Shown in pieces: positions 49,944 to 55,075 of a DNA stretch of 55,075 nt. The notes under the pieces were generated by a model that searched no databases, was not told the DNA's origin, and saw only the letters and a list, made by a program, of their open reading frames with translations. The stretch covers positions 1-55,075 of the forward strand of contig CABXSO010000006.1 in assembly GCA_902514945.1 (NCBI GenBank), given 5' to 3'. The translations under genes and the position numbers were made by a program. The stretch is from an uncultured Pelagibacteraceae bacterium (GTDB lineage Bacteria; Pseudomonadota; Alphaproteobacteria; Pelagibacterales; Pelagibacteraceae). The first letter of the stretch is position 1. Each line of letters starts with the position of its first letter.

Positions 49944-51969
49944 ATTAAAAATAAACGATATAGAAGTTGAGGTTGAAGAAGGCTTGACTGTTTTACAAGC
50001 CTGTGAAAAAGCTGGTGTAGAAATTCCAAGGTTTTGTTATCACGAAAAACTATCAATAGCTGGAAATTGTAGAATGTGCTTAGTTGAAATGGAAAAATCC
50101 CCAAAACCTATAGCTTCTTGTGCTATGCCAGCTGCTGAAGGCATGGTTATAAAAACTAATACTCCAAAAATAGAGAAATCAAGAAAAGGAGTTATGGAGT
50201 TTTTATTAGCTAATCATCCTTTAGATTGCCCTGTTTGTGATCAAGGTGGTGAATGCGATCTACAAGATCAGTCAATGTACTATGGTATCGATAAATCTAG
50301 ATTTAAAGAAAATAAAAGAACTGTAACCGACAAAAATATGGGACCATTAATTAAAACACAAATGACAAGATGTATTCACTGTACAAGATGTATAAGATTT
50401 GCAACAGAGATAGCAGGAGTTCCAGAACTTGGTGCAATTGGAAGAGGAGAGGACATGCAAATAACAACTTATTTAGAAAAATCAGTTCAGTCAGAATTAT
50501 CCGGGAATGTAATCGACCTTTGTCCAGTAGGTGCTCTCACATCTAAACCGTATGTTTTTGAAGCGAGACCTTGGGAACTAAAAAAAACTGAAACAATTGA
50601 CGTAATGGATGCTGTTGGATCTAATATAAGAGTTGATACATATGATTGGGAAGTTAAAAGAGTTTTGCCAGTCATTAATGAGGATATAAATGAGGAATGG
50701 ATATCTGACAAAACTAGGTACGCGTGTGATGGTTTATTAAATCAAAGACTTGATACACCCTATATAAAATATAATAATAAATTTGAAAAAGCTTCATGGG
50801 ATGAAGTTTACAAAATTATTAAATCAAAAATTGAAAATTCAGACAAAAATAAAATTTGTGGCTTTGTTGGTGACCTAACTAACATGGAAGCAAGTTATAT
50901 ATTTAAAGAATTTTTTGATAGAACAATTAATTCAAATAAATATGAGTCTAGATCATCCGATTATTTTGTAGATAACACTAGTAGAAAAAATTACTTATTT
51001 AATTCAAAAATAAATGGGATTGAGGATACAGATTTAATTTTGCTGATTGGTACAAATCCAAGATTTGAAGCTACTATGCTAAATGCCAGAATAAGAAAAG
51101 CTTATCTTAAAAATAAATTGAAAATAGTATCTTTAAATGATGTTGGTGATTTAACATATCCCTACCAAAGTCTCGACGGTAAAACTCAGACCATTAAAGA
51201 TATTATAGAGAATAATCACGAAATGACTAAAAATATAATTGGGTCGAAAAAACCAATGATAATATTTGGTGAGTCCTTTTTAAAATCTAACTCAGCAGAG
51301 TATTTATTTAAATCTTTTAAAAAATTTCTATTAGATAAAGAAAAATTTAATGATGAATGGAACCCTCTAAATATAATTTCTACAGATGCTGCAACAGTTG
51401 GAAATTTAGATTTAGATATTATTGATCAAAATAATAAGGTTTTAAAAGATTTAAATGAAAATAAATTTGAATTAATTTTTCTTTTAGGACAAGATAATTT
51501 GAGGCTTAATAAAAAGAAAGAGTTTGTAATTTATATTGGAAGTCACGGAGATAGAGGTGCTGAATTAGCTGATATAATTTTACCAGGTGCCGCCTACACT
51601 GAACAATCTGGACATTATACAAATTTAGAGGGAAAAATTCAAAAAGCTTACAAAGCTTCCTATCCCCCAGGAGAGGCTAAAGAAGATTGGCAGATTATCA
51701 ATGATCTTGCAGAATTTATGAATAATAGAAAGCTTTTTAATGATAAAGAAGAGTTAGAGAGCAGCATGTTTAACTACTTAAAACTTAAAAATGAAAAAGA
51801 TGGTTCAATTTTAAATGGTGATATTAAATCTAATAATTTTCAAAGTGAAGATTTAAGAATTATTACAAAAGACTACTATTTTTCTAACGTTATAGCTAGA
51901 TCATCAAAAACAATGTTTAATTGCAATAACTCAAAAATTGACGTTAGACGCACTGGCACTGAAGGATAA
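49936..51969 (+). CDS. nuoG: NADH-quinone oxidoreductase subunit G
   Basis: 677 residues. The N-terminal ferredoxin part has [18 protein letters not shown] (N1b type), then [19 protein letters not shown] near residue 95 (N5) and [10 protein letters not shown] near residue 140 with [11 protein letters not shown] (N4). The molybdopterin-oxidoreductase-like C-terminal half retains the fold but is diverged and Lys/Asn-rich. Largest peripheral subunit. Confidence 0.95.
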   Translation: MLKLKINDIEVEVEEGLTVLQACEKAGVEIPRFCYHEKLSIAGNCRMCLVEMEKSPKPIASCAMPAAEGMVIKTNTPKIEKSRKGVMEFLLANHPLDCPVCDQGGECDLQDQSMYYGIDKSRFKENKRTVTDKNMGPLIKTQMTRCIHCTRCIRFATEIAGVPELGAIGRGEDMQITTYLEKSVQSELSGNVIDLCPVGALTSKPYVFEARPWELKKTETIDVMDAVGSNIRVDTYDWEVKRVLPVINEDINEEWISDKTRYACDGLLNQRLDTPYIKYNNKFEKASWDEVYKIIKSKIENSDKNKICGFVGDLTNMEASYIFKEFFDRTINSNKYESRSSDYFVDNTSRKNYLFNSKINGIEDTDLILLIGTNPRFEATMLNARIRKAYLKNKLKIVSLNDVGDLTYPYQSLDGKTQTIKDIIENNHEMTKNIIGSKKPMIIFGESFLKSNSAEYLFKSFKKFLLDKEKFNDEWNPLNIISTDAATVGNLDLDIIDQNNKVLKDLNENKFELIFLLGQDNLRLNKKKEFVIYIGSHGDRGAELADIILPGAAYTEQSGHYTNLEGKIQKAYKASYPPGEAKEDWQIINDLAEFMNNRKLFNDKEELESSMFNYLKLKNEKDGSILNGDIKSNNFQSEDLRIITKDYYFSNVIARSSKTMFNCNNSKIDVRRTGTEG

Positions 51970-51974
51970 AAAAA

Positions 51975-52973
51975 ATGGATACCTTCAATTTAATCTTTAA
52001 TGAAGTTTACAAAATATTATTTCTTTTGATCCCAGTATTAGTCTCAGTAGCTATGATTGTTTGGCTAGATAGAAGAGTTTGGGCGTTTGTACAAAAAAGA
52101 CAAGGTCCTAATGTTGTTGGTCCTTTCGGATTATTACAATCTTTAGCTGACGCATTAAAGTATATTTTTAAAGAAATAATAATTCCAGCAAGTTCAAATA
52201 AAATTATTTTTATTTTAGCTCCAATAATAACTATGACTTTAGCTCTAATTGCTTGGGCTGTAATTCCTTTTGGTGAGAATCAAGTTTTGGCAAATATTAA
52301 TGTTGGAATACTTTATATATTTGCTGTTTCTTCACTTGGGGTTTATGGAATAATAATGGGAGGTTGGGCTTCGAATTCAAAATACCCTTTTCTGGGTGCA
52401 ATAAGATCTGCCGCCCAAATGGTTTCTTATGAGGTATCTATTGGTATAATAATTATAAATGTTTTATTATGTGTGGGATCATTAAATTTGAGCGACATTG
52501 TAATGGCCCAACAAAATATGTGGTTTGTTATTCCACTTTTTCCGATGTTTGTGATTTTTTTTATATCTTCCTTGGCAGAGACGAATAGACCACCTTTTGA
52601 TTTACCAGAAGCTGAAGCTGAATTAGTTGCTGGCTATCAAACAGAATATTCTGGAATGATGTATGCAATGTTCTGGTTGGGGGAATATGCAAATATTCTT
52701 TTAATGTGTGCTTTGGGGTCTATTTTATTTTTAGGTGGATGGCTTTCACCTATTGATTTGTATCCATTCAACTTAATTCCAGGAGTTTTTTGGTTAATTT
52801 TTAAAATATTGTTCTTATTTATTTTATTTGCTTTAGTTAAAGCTGTTGTGCCTAGATATCGATATGACCAACTTATGAGATTAGGGTGGAAAATATTTCT
52901 TCCATTATCTTTAACTTATGTCATTTTGACCGCAAGTTATTTATTTTATTTTAACCTTTTACCAACAATTTAA
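51975..52973 (+). CDS. nuoH: NADH-quinone oxidoreductase subunit H
   Basis: 332 residues, about eight membrane segments. [21 protein letters not shown] near residue 35 and the acidic loop [26 protein letters not shown] near residue 201 are NuoH hallmarks at the quinone entry site. Confidence 0.96.
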   Translation: MDTFNLIFNEVYKILFLLIPVLVSVAMIVWLDRRVWAFVQKRQGPNVVGPFGLLQSLADALKYIFKEIIIPASSNKIIFILAPIITMTLALIAWAVIPFGENQVLANINVGILYIFAVSSLGVYGIIMGGWASNSKYPFLGAIRSAAQMVSYEVSIGIIIINVLLCVGSLNLSDIVMAQQNMWFVIPLFPMFVIFFISSLAETNRPPFDLPEAEAELVAGYQTEYSGMMYAMFWLGEYANILLMCALGSILFLGGWLSPIDLYPFNLIPGVFWLIFKILFLFILFALVKAVVPRYRYDQLMRLGWKIFLPLSLTYVILTASYLFYFNLLPTI

Positions 52974-53459
52974 ATGAAACTTACAAGATTTTTTAAAACA
53001 GTATTTATGGTCGACTTTGTAACTGGGTTATTTATTGGTCTAAAAGAAATTTTTAAATCAAAAAAAACTATAAATTATCCATTTGAAAAAGGAAAGATTA
53101 GTCCTAGATACAGGGGAGAACATGCACTAAGAAGATATCCTAATGGTGAAGAAAGATGCATAGCTTGTAAGTTATGTGAAGCTGTATGTCCAGCTCAGGC
53201 AATAACGATAGAGTCTACTGAAAGATCAGATGGTAGCAGAAAAACTACTCGTTATGATATTGATATGATGAAATGTATATACTGTGGTTTATGTGAAGAA
53301 TCTTGTCCAGTTGATGCAATTGTGCAAGGACCAAATTTTGAATTCTCTACAGAAACACGGGAAGAACTTTATTATACTAAAGAAAAATTACTTGATAACG
53401 GAGATAGATGGGAAAATATTTTAGCGGCAAATATTAAATCAGATAATCCTTATAGGTGA
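52974..53459 (+). CDS. nuoI: NADH-quinone oxidoreductase subunit I
   Basis: 161 residues. Two ferredoxin-type clusters, [16 protein letters not shown] near residue 62 and [16 protein letters not shown] near residue 101, carry N6a and N6b. Starts at the base after the nuoH stop. Confidence 0.96.
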   Translation: MKLTRFFKTVFMVDFVTGLFIGLKEIFKSKKTINYPFEKGKISPRYRGEHALRRYPNGEERCIACKLCEAVCPAQAITIESTERSDGSRKTTRYDIDMMKCIYCGLCEESCPVDAIVQGPNFEFSTETREELYYTKEKLLDNGDRWENILAANIKSDNPYR

Positions 53460-53463
53460 CTTT

Positions 53464-54096
53464 ATGATATCACATGCAATATTTTTTTATATTTTTTCAA
53501 TTATTGCAATCATCTCTGCGATTATGGTCACAGTTTCAAAAAATACGGTTCATTCAGTTTTTTTTTTAATTTTAGATTTTATCAGTATTTCCTGCCTTTT
53601 TATAATGATTGGTGCAGAATTCCTAGGAATGATAATGCTTATTGTTTATGTGGGAGCAGTAGCTGTTCTATTTTTATTTGTAGTAATGATGCTAAACGTT
53701 GCACAACAGAAAAATCAATGGTTTGTATCAAAAGAAAATTCTAGTCATATACCAGTAGGATTAATAATAAGTGCAATTATATTCTTTGAGCTTATTATTG
53801 TAATTGGTGGTTGGAAATATAGACCTGAATTATTTAATGCAAATTCTTCTCAGATTACCAACGAGGTTAGTAATACTCACTCATTGGGTCAGATCTTATA
53901 TACTGATTACATTCATATTTTTCAAATAAGTGGGATGATTTTATTAATTGCAATGATTGGTGCCATTGTTCTTACTTTTAGGCAGAGAGAGGGCGTTAAA
54001 ACACAGAGTTATTTGAAACAAATTTCTCGAGAAAGATCTGAAGGTGTTGAGGTTTTAGAAGTTCCCTCTAACAGAGGAGTAAAGATTGATGACTGA
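53464..54096 (+). CDS. nuoJ: NADH-quinone oxidoreductase subunit J
   Basis: 210 residues, five membrane segments, with the conserved third-helix glycine-rich [21 protein letters not shown] near residue 55. The C-terminal 45 residues are a charged tail. Overlaps nuoK by 8 bases. Confidence 0.94.
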   Translation: MISHAIFFYIFSIIAIISAIMVTVSKNTVHSVFFLILDFISISCLFIMIGAEFLGMIMLIVYVGAVAVLFLFVVMMLNVAQQKNQWFVSKENSSHIPVGLIISAIIFFELIIVIGGWKYRPELFNANSSQITNEVSNTHSLGQILYTDYIHIFQISGMILLIAMIGAIVLTFRQREGVKTQSYLKQISRERSEGVEVLEVPSNRGVKIDD

Positions 54097-54400
54097 TATT
54101 GGATTAGGACATTATCTAACGCTTGGAGCTGTGATTTTTAGTATTGGTGTAATTGGAATTTTTTTAAATAGAAAAAATATCATTGTAATTTTAATGAGCA
54201 TTGAGCTGATACTACTTGCTGTAAATATTAACCTTGTATCATTTTCAATTTATCTTAACGATTTATCAGGTCAAGTTTTCACATTATTTATTTTGACTGT
54301 TGCTGCTGCTGAGGCTGCAATAGGCCTTGCAATAATTGTAGTTTATTATCGAAATGCTGGAACCATTAGGGTTGAAGAAATAGATAATCTAAAAGGATAA
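54089..54400 (+). CDS. nuoK: NADH-quinone oxidoreductase subunit K
   Basis: 103 residues from the ATG at 54089 (an in-frame TTG one codon earlier is unlikely). Three membrane helices with the conserved glutamates in [11 protein letters not shown] near residue 34 and [11 protein letters not shown] near residue 70. Small proton-channel subunit. Confidence 0.95.
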   Translation: MTDIGLGHYLTLGAVIFSIGVIGIFLNRKNIIVILMSIELILLAVNINLVSFSIYLNDLSGQVFTLFILTVAAAEAAIGLAIIVVYYRNAGTIRVEEIDNLKG

Positions 54401-54401
54401 A

Positions 54402-55075
54402 ATGGAAATATCAATTATAGCGTTACCATTGATCGCTTCTATTATATCTGGTTTTTTTGGCAAATATATTGGTGATAGAAACTCAGAAATCCTAACCAGC
54501 TTGTTAGTATCAATATCAGCAATCCTTTCAGGAATAGTATTTTACGAAGTAATCGTAAATCAGTATGAGGAAAATATTGTAATTGCCTCATGGATAAATT
54601 CTGGATCATTGGAGGTTAATTGGTCTATGAAGATAGATTCATTATCAGCAGTTATGCTGGTTGTTGTGACACTTGTTTCTGCTTTGGTTCATATTTATTC
54701 TATTGGATATATGTCACATGATCCACACAAACCAAGGTTTATGGCTTTTTTATCTCTGTTTACTTTTGCGATGCTAATGTTGGTAACAGCTGATAATTTT
54801 ATCCAATTATTTTTTGGGTGGGAAGGCGTAGGTTTGTGCTCTTATTTTTTAATTGGCTTTTGGTTCAAGAAAGAAAGTGCAAATGCAGCTGCCATAAAAG
54901 CTTTTGTTGTAAACAGAGTGGGAGATTTTGGTTTTGCTCTTGGAATATTCTTAATCTTTTATTTGTTTGGAACAGTAAATTATTCAGAAGTTTTTGAACA
55001 AATACCAACAATTGTAGATCAAAGATTAATTTTCCTTGGGATTGGAGTTAATGCGATAGATTTAATTTCTTTGCT
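54402..55075 (+). CDS. nuoL: NADH-quinone oxidoreductase subunit L, 3' end outside window
   Basis: First 224 codons of the antiporter-like subunit, starting ATG at 54402, one base after the nuoK stop. KIDSLSAVMLVVVTLVSALVHIYSIGYM near residue 77 and LFFGWEGVGLCSYFLIGFW near residue 135 with the key Glu identify NuoL. The open frame runs to the window edge; nuoM and nuoN are expected next. Confidence 0.95.
   Translation, partial: MEISIIALPLIASIISGFFGKYIGDRNSEILTSLLVSISAILSGIVFYEVIVNQYEENIVIASWINSGSLEVNWSMKIDSLSAVMLVVVTLVSALVHIYSIGYMSHDPHKPRFMAFLSLFTFAMLMLVTADNFIQLFFGWEGVGLCSYFLIGFWFKKESANAAAIKAFVVNRVGDFGFALGIFLIFYLFGTVNYSEVFEQIPTIVDQRLIFLGIGVNAIDLISL

Overview
The window looks like a chromosomal segment of a SAR11-type (Pelagibacterales) marine alphaproteobacterium. 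This is inferred from very AT-rich coding and spacer DNA, extreme compaction (many ATGA/TAATG overlaps, almost no spacers), tripartite TRAP transporters as the main uptake systems, the aprM-aprB-aprA arrangement with a TSUP exporter, and tiny membrane-protein genes between larger ones. The first gene (HIT protein) and the last (nuoL) are cut by the window edges. No gene-free stretch exceeds 300 bases; the longest are 12118-12317 and 45153-45358, about 200 bases each. I see no rRNA, CRISPR array, transposase, integrase or phage gene.

Region 1 (497-12117) is a sulfonate/sulfite locus. aprMBA (sulfite oxidation to APS) is followed by two unknown small genes and a TauE/SafE exporter. Convergent to these is suyA-suyB-yeiH (sulfolactate sulfo-lyase plus a putative sulfate exporter), which diverges from xsc (sulfoacetaldehyde acetyltransferase). 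Together they could release sulfite from two C2/C3 sulfonates, oxidise or export it, and keep the carbon as pyruvate and acetyl phosphate. xsc overlaps the first gene of an SxtJ / DUF5989 / carbamoyltransferase module whose substrate is unknown.

Region 2 (12118-13700) is the most unusual stretch. A secreted jelly-roll, polysaccharide-lyase-like gene is bracketed by a 14-bp direct repeat. It has a structured, repeat-bearing leader. A 63-residue basic protein with a two-hairpin leader lies beside it, and a remnant of a small membrane-protein gene sits on the left edge while the apparently intact relative sits on the right.

Region 3 (13572-23898) has a minus-strand operon (GMC oxidoreductase, TerC, SDR, M23-like protein, small membrane proteins, hydratase-like protein). 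It diverges from a TRAP transporter, an NCS1 permease and an SDR. Region 4 (23895-27573) is mixed housekeeping and small hypothetical genes. Region 5 (27619-33625) is tRNA-Leu, tig, clpP, clpX and lon, in the classic proteostasis order.

Region 6 (33747-44879) is a second TRAP operon, with an SGNH-type gene inserted between its binding protein and membrane subunits, continuing into an enoyl-CoA hydratase-like gene and a CoA-transferase. Opposite are an FAD/Fe-S oxidoreductase and an enolase-superfamily gene, then a serine-glyoxylate-type aminotransferase. Region 7 (44939-55075) holds tRNA-Val, tRNA-Asp and the respiratory complex I operon nuoA to nuoL in canonical order.
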